This document shows, in pieces, positions 25,078 to 33,722 of a stretch of DNA of 41,154 bases. The position numbers were made by a program, and so were the translations under genes. The stretch comes from Lachnospiraceae bacterium (lineage in GTDB: Bacteria; Bacillota; Clostridia; Lachnospirales; Lachnospiraceae). How positions within the stretch are numbered: position 1 is the first letter of the stretch; every line of letters starts with the position of its first letter. The stretch is taken from contig SVDE01000009.1 of the NCBI GenBank assembly GCA_015057955.1, positions 1-41,154 of the forward strand, read 5' to 3'. The notes below the pieces were generated by a model. The model was not told where the DNA came from. It worked only from the letters and a program-made list of their open reading frames with translations, and ran no database searches.

Positions 25078-28000
25078 ATGATGCATCGATACGAATCTGT
25101 AAAAGTGTGGCTGTCTGTATTTCTCTGCGCATTGATCATCATTGCAACTCTTAATCCGGGTAAAGCATTTGCGTCGGATCCCGAAGACACCCTTATCAGA
25201 GTGGGTTATTACGAAAATGAAGTGTTCCAGGAAGGAGCACAGGAAAATGCTGTTAAGACCGGATATGCTTATGAGTATTATCAGAAGCTTTCAGAATATA
25301 CAGGCTGGAAGTATGATTATGTATACGGTGATTTCAGTGATCTTTATCAGATGCTGCTTGACGGAGAGATAGATATGCTTGCCGGTCTTGCGTGGCGGGA
25401 AGACCGGGAAGAACTGCTCAGTTATCCGGAAGTCCCAATGGGAAATGAAAGCTATAATCTGATAAGTCATGACACTGATGAAACACTTACAACCGATCCG
25501 GCAACACTGGCAGGTAAAAAGATAGGCGTGCTTGACAGCGCGATGGCGGATGTTCTGCAGAAGTTCCTGAAAGAAAAGAATGTTAATGCCGAGATGGTCC
25601 TTTTCCGGGATTATGATCCCCTGTTTGCTGCATTCGATAATAATGAAATAGATGTTCTTGCTGCCGAGGGAGACGGGGCTTACGGGCGGGCACATGCAGA
25701 GCTGCTTTATTCATTTGGCGCTTCGGATTATTACCTTTGTGTCAGCAAGTCAAAACCGGAACTGCTGGCTGAGCTCAATGATGCCCAGACGGAACTGAAT
25801 GTAAACGAACCAAATTATATCAATACGCTCCGCAATAAATACTATTCCGTCAGCATTATCAGCAGGGTTTTTTCAGAAGAGGAAAAACAATGGCTCGCGG
25901 ATCACACGGAACTTCATGTCGGATATCTGAACAACTATCTGCCATACAGCGGGACCGATGAAGCCGGAGAGACTACCGGACTTGTCCGGGATATCGTTCC
26001 CAAATTATGGGAAGAACTCAACATAGAGAATAAAAGCATTTCATACATCGGTTTCGATGGCTATAATGAGATGATCGCCGCCCTCGGAAGCGGTGAGATA
26101 GATACCGCGTTTCCTGTCGGAGGAGGATTGTATTATTCGGAGGAAAGCGGCGTATTTCAGTCCACACCGATAGTTTCAGCAGCAACAGAGCTTGTCCATA
26201 AGGGTGAGTTCACGGATAAAACTATCGATCACTTTGCCGTTAATGAAAACAATGGCATGCAGTATTTCTTTGTACTTAAATATTATCCTAATGCAAAGAT
26301 CACATTTTATCCGTCAATAGATGCCTGCCTGAAAGCGGTCAGCGACGGTGAGGTCGGATGTACTACCCTTAACGGACTTAGAGCCAATGATATCTTAAGA
26401 AACAGCCGGTACCGCGATCTGTCCCTGCTTCAGACAACTTACAATGATGACAGATGTTTTGGCGTACGGATAGGAAATGCAGGACTTTTAAGGCTGCTTA
26501 ACCGCGGCTTAAGTGTGATCGGAGAAGATTATGCACATAATCTTGCGTTCCGGTATACTGATCAGCTTTACAATTATTCACTTGCAGACATAATCCGTGA
26601 ACACATGGGACTTTTCGGGGCCATCATACTGGGCATCGCTTTGCTGATCATTCTGTTCCTAGTCCGTGACAGGCTGCGCTCAAAACGTGAAATAATAAAT
26701 AAGGAAAACGCCAGAAAAGCCCTAGAAGACGCTAATACGGAGCTTGCTGAAATACAGCAGGCAAAGCAGCGGGAGCTTGAGGAAAGGCTTGCACTTCAGG
26801 AGGAGCTTCTTGAGCAGCAATCACGGCGTGAACAGCAGGACAGAATGATCACTGCACTGGCATCAGATTACCGCTGCGTTTATCATATCGATCTCGATAA
26901 CAACGATGCAGTATGCTACCGCGCAGATCCGAATGATCATCAGCAGACCCCTGAAGGGGTCCACTTCCGGTATCTTGAAAGATTTTCATGGTACGCGGAT
27001 AATGTCGTCGCCGAAAGTTTCCGCGAAGGATTCCATAGGTTTATAGACCCTGATAATGTCCGTAATGCTTTGGAGGCTGAACCCATAATCGCGTACCGTT
27101 ACATGGCTCAGCGCGAGGGCAGGGAATACTACGAAATGATCCGTATGGCGGGGGTGCGGCACGCTGAGGACAGAGACGACCATATGGTTCATGCGGTGGG
27201 TCTGGGTCTTACTGTCATAGACTCGGAAATGAGAGAAACCATGGTCAAAAACCAGGCATTGGCTGAAGCTTTGGAAGCCGCAGAACAGGCCAATAAAGCC
27301 AAGACCGCATTTCTGTCAAACATGAGTCATGAGATACGTACGCCCATGAATGCGATAATCGGTCTGGACAGTCTTGCGCTGAGAGATGGATCACTGCCGG
27401 AGGAGACCAGGGATTATCTGGAAAAGATAGGCGGAAGCGCCCGTCACTTACTTGGACTGATAAACGACATACTTGACATGAGCAGGATAGAGTCCGGTCG
27501 TCTCGTTATCCGAAAGGAAGAGTTTTCCTTTAACGGCATGCTTGAGCAGATCAATACCATGGTCATGTCCCAGTGTGCGGAAAAGGGGCTGGTCTATGAA
27601 TGCCGGGTCATCGGCGGAGTAAGTGATTATTATATCGGGGATGACATGAAGCTGAAGCAGGTGCTCATAAACATCCTTTCAAATGCCATAAAATTTACGG
27701 ATGCGCCGGGCAATGTGACTTTGACTGTTGAACGCACAGCAACCTATGAAAAACAGTCAACGATCCGATTCGCGATCAAGGATACAGGTATCGGAATGGA
27801 CAAGGCGTTTATACCGAAGATCTTTGATGCGTTTACCCAGGAAAACAGCAGCCGGAGCAATAAATACGGAAGCACAGGCCTTGGAATGGCGATCACTAAA
27901 AATATTGTCGAGCTGATGAACGGAACCATATCTGTTGAATCAGAAAAAGGTGTCGGAACCGAATTTACGGTTGTCATAACTCTGACAAACAGTGAACGCA

Positions 28001-28842
28001 AGGGCGGCATGGCAAATTACATAAATCCGGGTGAGATGCGTATTCTTGTTGTAGATGATGAGGAGATCGATGCAGAGCATGCAAGGATCGTTCTTGATGA
28101 GGTAGGCATTAAATCAGATACCTGTACAAGCGGGCAGGAAGCATTGAACATGCTGGAGGTTGCCCATACAAAACATGAACCGTATAATCTTGTGCTCCTT
28201 GACTGGAAAATGCCTGAGATGGATGGCCTTGAAGTGGCTAAAGAGATCAGGAGCAGATACGACAAAGAGACCACTGTTATCATACTGACTGCCTTCAACT
28301 GGGATGAGATCATGGATGAGGCTCTTCATGCGGGCGTTGACAGCTTTCTCGCAAAACCGCTGTTCTCATCAAATGTGATAGATGAATTTGAACGCATCGC
28401 GCGGAAAAACAACATGAGTCTGTATAAGGACAAGAAACGCGCAGAACTTAAAGGAAGAAGGATCCTGCTTGCGGAGGATATCATGATCAATGCGGAGATC
28501 ATGAAAGAGATCATCAGAATGTGCGACATGGAGATCGATCATGCTGAAAATGGCAGGATCGTGCTTCAGATGTTTAATGACAGCGAAGTCGGTCATTACG
28601 ATGCGATACTCATGGATGTGCGCATGCCTGAAATGGACGGTCTGGAGGCAGCTTCAGCGATCCGTGCTCTGGACAGACCTGATGCAATGACTATCCCGAT
28701 CATTGCCATGACAGCAAATGCGTTTGATGAGGATGTACAGCGATCGCTCCAGGTAGGCATGAATGCTCATCTGTCAAAGCCGGTTGACCAGGAAAGACTG
28801 TTTGAAACGCTTGAGGAACTCATCTGGGAAGCCGAGAATTGA
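25078..28842 (+). CDS. Hybrid sensor kinase with two solute-binding domains and two receivers
   Basis: A 1254-residue protein. A signal peptide (about 1-31, ending near AFA) is followed by two family 3 solute-binding domains outside the membrane (about 37-255 and 262-500), as in BvgS/EvgS-type sensors. Then come a membrane helix (about 513-534), a coiled coil (545-590) and a PAS-like region (600-725). The H-box is SNMSHEIRTPMNAI with His751. The ATPase domain has DTGIGM and GSTGLGMAI. Two receivers follow with Asp1042 (LLDWKMPEMDG) and Asp1180 (LMDVRMPEMDG). It probably senses an amino acid or similar small solute. No HPt domain or output regulator is present. AGGAGG at 25065-25070 sets the first of two adjacent ATGs as start. 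Confidence 0.93.
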   Translation: MMHRYESVKVWLSVFLCALIIIATLNPGKAFASDPEDTLIRVGYYENEVFQEGAQENAVKTGYAYEYYQKLSEYTGWKYDYVYGDFSDLYQMLLDGEIDMLAGLAWREDREELLSYPEVPMGNESYNLISHDTDETLTTDPATLAGKKIGVLDSAMADVLQKFLKEKNVNAEMVLFRDYDPLFAAFDNNEIDVLAAEGDGAYGRAHAELLYSFGASDYYLCVSKSKPELLAELNDAQTELNVNEPNYINTLRNKYYSVSIISRVFSEEEKQWLADHTELHVGYLNNYLPYSGTDEAGETTGLVRDIVPKLWEELNIENKSISYIGFDGYNEMIAALGSGEIDTAFPVGGGLYYSEESGVFQSTPIVSAATELVHKGEFTDKTIDHFAVNENNGMQYFFVLKYYPNAKITFYPSIDACLKAVSDGEVGCTTLNGLRANDILRNSRYRDLSLLQTTYNDDRCFGVRIGNAGLLRLLNRGLSVIGEDYAHNLAFRYTDQLYNYSLADIIREHMGLFGAIILGIALLIILFLVRDRLRSKREIINKENARKALEDANTELAEIQQAKQRELEERLALQEELLEQQSRREQQDRMITALASDYRCVYHIDLDNNDAVCYRADPNDHQQTPEGVHFRYLERFSWYADNVVAESFREGFHRFIDPDNVRNALEAEPIIAYRYMAQREGREYYEMIRMAGVRHAEDRDDHMVHAVGLGLTVIDSEMRETMVKNQALAEALEAAEQANKAKTAFLSNMSHEIRTPMNAIIGLDSLALRDGSLPEETRDYLEKIGGSARHLLGLINDILDMSRIESGRLVIRKEEFSFNGMLEQINTMVMSQCAEKGLVYECRVIGGVSDYYIGDDMKLKQVLINILSNAIKFTDAPGNVTLTVERTATYEKQSTIRFAIKDTGIGMDKAFIPKIFDAFTQENSSRSNKYGSTGLGMAITKNIVELMNGTISVESEKGVGTEFTVVITLTNSERKGGMANYINPGEMRILVVDDEEIDAEHARIVLDEVGIKSDTCTSGQEALNMLEVAHTKHEPYNLVLLDWKMPEMDGLEVAKEIRSRYDKETTVIILTAFNWDEIMDEALHAGVDSFLAKPLFSSNVIDEFERIARKNNMSLYKDKKRAELKGRRILLAEDIMINAEIMKEIIRMCDMEIDHAENGRIVLQMFNDSEVGHYDAILMDVRMPEMDGLEAASAIRALDRPDAMTIPIIAMTANAFDEDVQRSLQVGMNAHLSKPVDQERLFETLEELIWEAEN

Positions 28843-28868
28843 TAAAAGACCGGATGGTTCAAAAACAG

Positions 28869-28897
28869 TTGTCAGACGGCATTCTCCCCAATACAAT
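28869..28897 (+). promoter_or_regulatory. Sigma-A-type promoter for the NAD-binding membrane protein
   Basis: TTGTCA (28869-28874), ideal 17-base spacer, TACAAT (28892-28897). The start codon follows at 28936 after a GGGGGG ribosome site. Confidence 0.6.
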
Positions 28898-28935
28898 AAT
28901 ATTAGTCGGTATTGTGTATTTAAACGGGGGGCATC

Positions 28936-30363
28936 ATGAAAAAAGAAAAAACCCAAAACATCTTCATGATCATATTAAACAGTCTTCTGGCGGCAGCGCT
29001 CATCTGCGGTATCGTTGGCCAGCTGATCGCGGGGGAAACTGTCAGCAACTCAGTCTTTAAAACGCTGATGATGTTTACCCTAGCATTTTTCTGGGATCCG
29101 GCCAATGTTCTGGTTGACATTGCCAGATATCTTGCAGCCATATTTACATTCAGTGCTATCATAACGATAGTTTTCAGCGCATTTCAGATTCTCCTTGACA
29201 GAATACGCGGTGCACGAAAAAACAGTACATTCATATATGGTGATAATGAGAGTTCGAAGATCCTCCTGGACAATGACAAAAAAGCGATCCATGGCATTCA
29301 CGGATTTGTTTCGGCAGATAATTATATCCTGGTGGATGACGAGGAGAAGAATCTGATCTTCCTGATGGAACACAGAGATCAGCTTAAGGGCAAACGCGTT
29401 TTCATGCAGACTGAAAGCCTGCCGAATGTTCTGTTCAGCGATGCCAACCTGAAAGCTTTCTGCGTTGAAGAGATCGCGGGAAGAGAGTTCTGGAAGAGAT
29501 ATGATCTGATCAGGCAGGCATATGATGAAAACGGAAACCCCAGAAAACTAACAGTAGCTCTTATCGGATGGGGAAAACTCGGTGAACAGATCCTTTATTA
29601 CGGACTTTTGGCCAACTCATTTGCAGATGTCACATTTCACATTTTCGGTGACTCACATATTTTTGAGATGCTGCATGCTGATCATCTGGATGACCTTCAT
29701 ATCAAAGCATATGAAAAAGACTGGTATGATAACATTGATGTGATCAAAAGATCTGACATGGTGATAATTGCCGAACAGGAAAACCAGATCAGGCTGATCA
29801 GCGAACTATTCCTTATATCAGCTGAACTCAGGGTGGTAGTGTGTTCCTCTTTCCGCGGAGATGTGGAAAATAAAAAACTGCTCCTTCAGAACAAGGCCGG
29901 TGACATACCTGAAGAAAACCTGACGTTCTTCAACTGGCGAAAGACTGCCCATTCACTGGAAGCTGTTCAGCGTGAAGAAAAGCTGCTGAACACCGGCAGT
30001 GATGACATGATAAGACAGAAAGGGCTGCGTCGCAAGATCCGTGAAGAATGGGATTCGCTGGATACCTTCAAACGATATGCTTATCTGAACCTGCTGGATC
30101 TTCACCGCATATATGATGAACTTAGAAAAGCATGGGGTAATTTTGTGACAGAAGATGAATTGCTCCGTATCCTTCATGTGAGATTGTGCAATTATTACTG
30201 GTACCATAACTGGAATTATTCCGCACATCCTGATCCGGATGACCCGATGGCGGATGAAAATCCGAAAAAGCGTCTTCAGAAGAGGCTGAGACCTCTTGAA
30301 GATCTGTCTGAAAAAGAAAAAGAGATCGAGAAGAGAATAGTAAAGGATATTGTTGAGTCGTAA
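28936..30363 (+). CDS. Membrane protein with NAD-binding (TrkA/RCK-like) domain
   Basis: A 475-residue protein with two hydrophobic segments (about 9-31 and 62-87), separated by a short stretch containing TLAFFWDP and followed by ARYLAAIFTF. A first Rossmann-like region lies near 95-160 (FIYGDNESSKILL). A clear nucleotide-binding fold follows (VALIGWGKLGEQILYYGL, about 207-224) and continues to about 330. The C-terminal helical part (EEWDSLDTFKRYAYLNLLDLHRIYDEL) resembles the RyR-type domain seen in bacterial CASTOR-related channel proteins. The layout suggests a membrane protein gated or regulated by a nucleotide, possibly an ion channel, but no TVGYG-type selectivity filter is visible. The family link is from memory of the architecture and is tentative. 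It has its own promoter and a GGGGGG ribosome site. Confidence 0.65.
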   Translation: MKKEKTQNIFMIILNSLLAAALICGIVGQLIAGETVSNSVFKTLMMFTLAFFWDPANVLVDIARYLAAIFTFSAIITIVFSAFQILLDRIRGARKNSTFIYGDNESSKILLDNDKKAIHGIHGFVSADNYILVDDEEKNLIFLMEHRDQLKGKRVFMQTESLPNVLFSDANLKAFCVEEIAGREFWKRYDLIRQAYDENGNPRKLTVALIGWGKLGEQILYYGLLANSFADVTFHIFGDSHIFEMLHADHLDDLHIKAYEKDWYDNIDVIKRSDMVIIAEQENQIRLISELFLISAELRVVVCSSFRGDVENKKLLLQNKAGDIPEENLTFFNWRKTAHSLEAVQREEKLLNTGSDDMIRQKGLRRKIREEWDSLDTFKRYAYLNLLDLHRIYDELRKAWGNFVTEDELLRILHVRLCNYYWYHNWNYSAHPDPDDPMADENPKKRLQKRLRPLEDLSEKEKEIEKRIVKDIVES

Positions 30364-30367
30364 ATAC

Positions 30368-30407
30368 TGATGACAGGGGTGACAAAAGAACCGTCCCCCT
30401 GTCATCA
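30368..30407. repeat. Palindromic intergenic repeat, REP-like
   Basis: Perfect 12-base arms TGATGACAGGGG and CCCCTGTCATCA surround TGACAAAAGAACCGTC. The core 'ACAAAAGAACCGTCCCC' resembles a short palindromic repeat I recall as common between genes in Firmicutes genomes. It lies between the NAD-binding protein and the hydrolase and would form a strong hairpin in RNA, perhaps limiting read-through. There is no U-run. Confidence 0.6.
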
Positions 30408-30431
30408 TTGTATATGAAAGGAAACATGTAA

Positions 30432-31238
30432 ATGATATTGGAAAAGAGCGATGTCTCACTATATTATGAGATCAGGGGCGAAGGGGAAGCGCTGATACTT
30501 ATCCATGGAATGATAGTCGACGCAGGGCTTTATGAAAGGGCAGCACAGATCCTTGCAGAAAAATACAGAGTCCTGACATTTGACAGACGGGGAAATTCGA
30601 GGAGCAGGCTTAAAGGAAATCTAGTGCCGGCATACTCCATGGATGCGCAGGCTCAGGACATCAAAGACCTGATGGATGCGACAGGGACTGAAAAAGCCTA
30701 TATTGCCGGAGCAAGCGCCGGGGCGGTGATAGGGCACTATTTCCTGCAGAAATATCCTGAGAGGGTTAAGCATCTTATCATGTATGAGCCGTCAATGCTG
30801 GGGCTCATGATAACAAAAGATCCGGAAACTGCCGAATGGTATGCAATGATCAAAAGCTTTGTGGACAAAGGGAAGATCAATAACGCACTGCTTCGTTTTG
30901 CGGAGAGCATAGGAGAGGCCGATGACCGCAGTCCCGTCAAGTCGCAGGAGATGGCGATACGCGAAATGGACAACGTGGAGTTCGCGTTTAAAAATGAAAT
31001 GCCCGGTGCCGCAGTATACATCCCGGATCTTGAGAGCTTCAAGAAATACAGCGATAAGATAACGATCGCCGCGGGAGAACGAAGCCGCGGCAACAGATAC
31101 GAGAAACAGGCCATATATCTGAGCGGGTTAATGGGGAAAAAACCGGTTTATTACCCCGGCGGACATAATCTTCCATTTGAACTTCCGAAGGAATATGCCA
31201 TATGCATTTACGGAACGCTTGCACTTAAATTCCAATAG
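30432..31238 (+). CDS. Alpha/beta-hydrolase
   Basis: A 268-residue intact hydrolase. It has the oxyanion region LIHGM at 23-27, TFDRRGNSRS at 49-58, the nucleophile elbow AGASAGA with Ser95, and the catalytic His245 in GGHNLPFE near the C-terminus. No signal peptide, so cytoplasmic. Members include esterases, lactonases and C-C or thioester hydrolases; the substrate is not evident. A GAAAGGAAA ribosome site precedes the start. It follows the palindromic repeat and is separated from the butyrate kinase gene by a promoter, so it is probably not in the molybdoenzyme operon. It is a different subfamily from the broken hydrolase at the window start. Confidence 0.88.
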   Translation: MILEKSDVSLYYEIRGEGEALILIHGMIVDAGLYERAAQILAEKYRVLTFDRRGNSRSRLKGNLVPAYSMDAQAQDIKDLMDATGTEKAYIAGASAGAVIGHYFLQKYPERVKHLIMYEPSMLGLMITKDPETAEWYAMIKSFVDKGKINNALLRFAESIGEADDRSPVKSQEMAIREMDNVEFAFKNEMPGAAVYIPDLESFKKYSDKITIAAGERSRGNRYEKQAIYLSGLMGKKPVYYPGGHNLPFELPKEYAICIYGTLALKFQ

Positions 31239-31263
31239 GGAATATATCCTTGCTGTTCGGTCA

Positions 31264-31293
31264 TTGGACTGGGATTTTACATTAATCTATAAT
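31264..31293 (+). promoter_or_regulatory. Promoter for the butyrate kinase-molybdoenzyme operon
   Basis: TTGGAC (31264-31269), 18 bases, consensus TATAAT (31288-31293). The start codon of buk lies 59 bases further on. This is the only good promoter seen before the tightly packed run of genes to the end of the window. Confidence 0.55.
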
Positions 31294-31351
31294 AATTGTG
31301 TTAAAGAATCGCATAATACCATCAAAGTAATTAGAAATGGGAGGGTTAGTA

Positions 31352-32458
31352 ATGAAAAATTACAAGGTATTTACCATAAATCCGGGCTCAACATCTACTA
31401 AGATCGCGCTGTTCCAGGGTGAAGAAAAACTGTTCTCGGCGAATGTCAGCCATGACGCAAAAGTGCTTGAATCTTTTGCGACTCTTCACGATCAGTTGGG
31501 TTACAGATTGGAAACGATCGAAGGATTGCTTAAAGAAAATAACGTCGATCTTGCCGGCATCGATGCATGTGTCGGAAGAGGCGGCGGACTTCTTGCAATG
31601 GAAGGCGGAGTTTATGAGATCGATGATCTGGTGATCGACCATTCGATCAACATGGCTAATGGCGTTGTTCATCCCGCCAGCCTTGGACCGAGCCTGGCAA
31701 AAGGATTTGCCGATCAGTATGGCGCAAAGTCATATGTCGTAAATCCGCCTGATGTAGATGAACTTCAGGATCTTGCGCGCATGACAGGAATAAAAGGAGT
31801 TTACAGACTTGTGCATCTTCATTCCCTGAACCTTAAGGAAACAGCCATCCGTCATGCGGCATCCATGGGAAAGAAGTATGAGGAGTGCAATTTCGTCGTA
31901 TGCCATATAGGAGGCGGAATATCGGTTTCTGCTCATAAAAACGGAAAGATGATCGACGGATATGACATTGTCGGCGGAGAAGGACCGATGGCTCCTACAA
32001 GATGCGGCAGTGTTTCAGTCGCAAATCTCCTTAAATACGCTGAAGACAAGACGATCAAGGAAGTAAAGGCTCTCTGCACAAAGAACGGCGGCTTCGTAAA
32101 CCACATCGGAATTTCAGATGCGATCGAGCTTACCGACCGCGCAGCAAAGGGTGATAAATATGCGGAAATGCTCTGGAACACCATGATCTATCAGATCGAA
32201 AAGAGCATTGGTGCCATGGCAGCTGTCCTTCATGGCAAGGTTGACGGCATTCTGCTTGGCGGCGGCATGGTTTACAGCAAGGACCTTGTAGCTCAGATAA
32301 CCGAAGCCTGCAGCTTCATCGCTCCTGTAACTGCATATCCCGGAGAATTTGAGATGGAAGCAATGGCATCGGGAGCAGCCAGAGTCCTTTCAGGCGAAGA
32401 AGCAGTCAAGAAATATACCGGAGTCAACATCTTCCAGGGATTTGATTTCGTGAAATGA
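31352..32458 (+). CDS. buk: Butyrate kinase
   Basis: A protein of about 368 residues of the acetate/butyrate kinase (ASKHA) family. It has the N-terminal phosphate motif TINPGSTSTKIALF, GRGGGL, the HIGGGIS motif and GGEGPMAPTR. It interconverts butyryl (or branched acyl) phosphate plus ADP with the acid plus ATP. Length and motifs fit Buk rather than AckA. The start is taken at 31352 because GGGAGGG (31339-31345) is correctly spaced to it; an in-frame ATG at 31337 overlaps that ribosome site. No phosphotransbutyrylase gene is adjacent, which is unusual because ptb and buk normally pair. It heads the molybdoenzyme gene run, 12 bases before the transporter gene. Confidence 0.93.
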   Translation: MKNYKVFTINPGSTSTKIALFQGEEKLFSANVSHDAKVLESFATLHDQLGYRLETIEGLLKENNVDLAGIDACVGRGGGLLAMEGGVYEIDDLVIDHSINMANGVVHPASLGPSLAKGFADQYGAKSYVVNPPDVDELQDLARMTGIKGVYRLVHLHSLNLKETAIRHAASMGKKYEECNFVVCHIGGGISVSAHKNGKMIDGYDIVGGEGPMAPTRCGSVSVANLLKYAEDKTIKEVKALCTKNGGFVNHIGISDAIELTDRAAKGDKYAEMLWNTMIYQIEKSIGAMAAVLHGKVDGILLGGGMVYSKDLVAQITEACSFIAPVTAYPGEFEMEAMASGAARVLSGEEAVKKYTGVNIFQGFDFVK

Positions 32459-32470
32459 TCGGGAGAAGTA

Positions 32471-33679
32471 ATGAATAATAAAAACAACAAATTCAGGTGG
32501 ATAGCGCTGATAATGGCGTGCCTTATAAACCTGTGCATTGGATCTGTTTATGCATGGAGCGTTTTTGCCAACCCGCTTGCTGCTTCAATATCTGCAGCTT
32601 CCGGGCATACGGTAACCAACCTTTCAATAGTATTTACCATCGCCAATTTAGTGGCACCGGTTACCATGATCAGCGGCGGCTATATTAATGATAAGCTGGG
32701 TTCAAGATGGATCTTCCTTATCGGCGGAGTTATGTTTGGCGTTGGAATGTTTTTCTCAGGAATGGCAACCAGTGTCGGCATGCTCATAGTATTCTACAGT
32801 CTGGTGGCAGGACTTGGCATGGGCATGGTTTACGGATGTTCTGTTTCAAGTGCCATCAAGCTTTTCCCGGATAAGAGAGGACTTGCCGGAGGAATGACAA
32901 CCGCATCTTACGGGATCAGTTCCGTTCTTGTATCACAGGTTGCGAGATGGCTTATCGAGAGCACAAATATAGGAACAACCATGAAAGTGCTTGGAATCGC
33001 ATTTTTCGTTATCATATGCGTGAGCGGTCTGATATTTGCATGGTGCTTTAACAAGTCAAGTGACATCATTACACAGAAAGCTCCGGTTCAGGCTGCCACA
33101 GGCAAGAACTGGAAGGAAATGATGAAGACGGGTTATTTCTGGGTGATGATCATTATGCTTATGGCAGGAGCTTTCTCAGGCCTTATGATCACATCACAGG
33201 CATCTCCGATGTCTCAGAACATATTCGCGATCACTCCTGCTTTTGCTGCTACGATTGTTTCTATTTTGGCGGTGTTCAATACAGCCGGAAGGCTCCTTTC
33301 CGGCGTGGTTTCAGATAAGATTGGCATTATCAATACTCTAAGAGTTACATTTGTTCTTTTCATAGTATCCCAGATCCTGCTGTTCCTGTCTGTAAGCGTA
33401 GGGATCGGGCTGTTTATTGCAGGAATCTGCGGAGTGGGAATATGCTTTGGTGCGATCATGGGTGTTTACCCGAGCTTTACAGCCAGACAGTTTGGCGCTG
33501 CTCATAACAGTGTAAACTATGGGATCATGTTCAGCGGATTTTCGATTTCCGGTTTTCTGGGACCGATGGTTTTGAATACTGTATACAGCAGTACAGGTGC
33601 TTATAATCTGGCATTTATCATAGCTGCATGCCTTGCACTGGGCGGGCTCCTGCTGACACTTATTAAAAGCAAAGCTTAA
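32471..33679 (+). CDS. OFA-family major facilitator transporter
   Basis: A 402-residue, 12-helix MFS transporter with the OFA (oxalate/formate antiporter-like) signature near the N-terminus (NLCIGSVYAWSVFANPL). It also has the loop GGYINDKLGSRW and the paired loop SGVVSDKIG in the second half. OFA members carry small carboxylates, often as exchangers. Ribosome site GGGAG. It lies between buk and the molybdoenzyme gene, so it most likely imports the substrate of the redox system or exports its acidic product. The specific solute cannot be told from sequence. Confidence 0.9.
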   Translation: MNNKNNKFRWIALIMACLINLCIGSVYAWSVFANPLAASISAASGHTVTNLSIVFTIANLVAPVTMISGGYINDKLGSRWIFLIGGVMFGVGMFFSGMATSVGMLIVFYSLVAGLGMGMVYGCSVSSAIKLFPDKRGLAGGMTTASYGISSVLVSQVARWLIESTNIGTTMKVLGIAFFVIICVSGLIFAWCFNKSSDIITQKAPVQAATGKNWKEMMKTGYFWVMIIMLMAGAFSGLMITSQASPMSQNIFAITPAFAATIVSILAVFNTAGRLLSGVVSDKIGIINTLRVTFVLFIVSQILLFLSVSVGIGLFIAGICGVGICFGAIMGVYPSFTARQFGAAHNSVNYGIMFSGFSISGFLGPMVLNTVYSSTGAYNLAFIIAACLALGGLLLTLIKSKA

Positions 33680-33722
33680 TTAGAATCTATATTGATTACC
33701 TCAGTGAAAACCGGAGGGGTAG

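Noticed and set aside
28890-28915. Inverted repeat CAATAC / GTATTG before the NAD-binding protein gene, considered as an operator
   Set aside because: The arms are six bases long and overlap the -10 region; chance is likely in AT-rich sequence.
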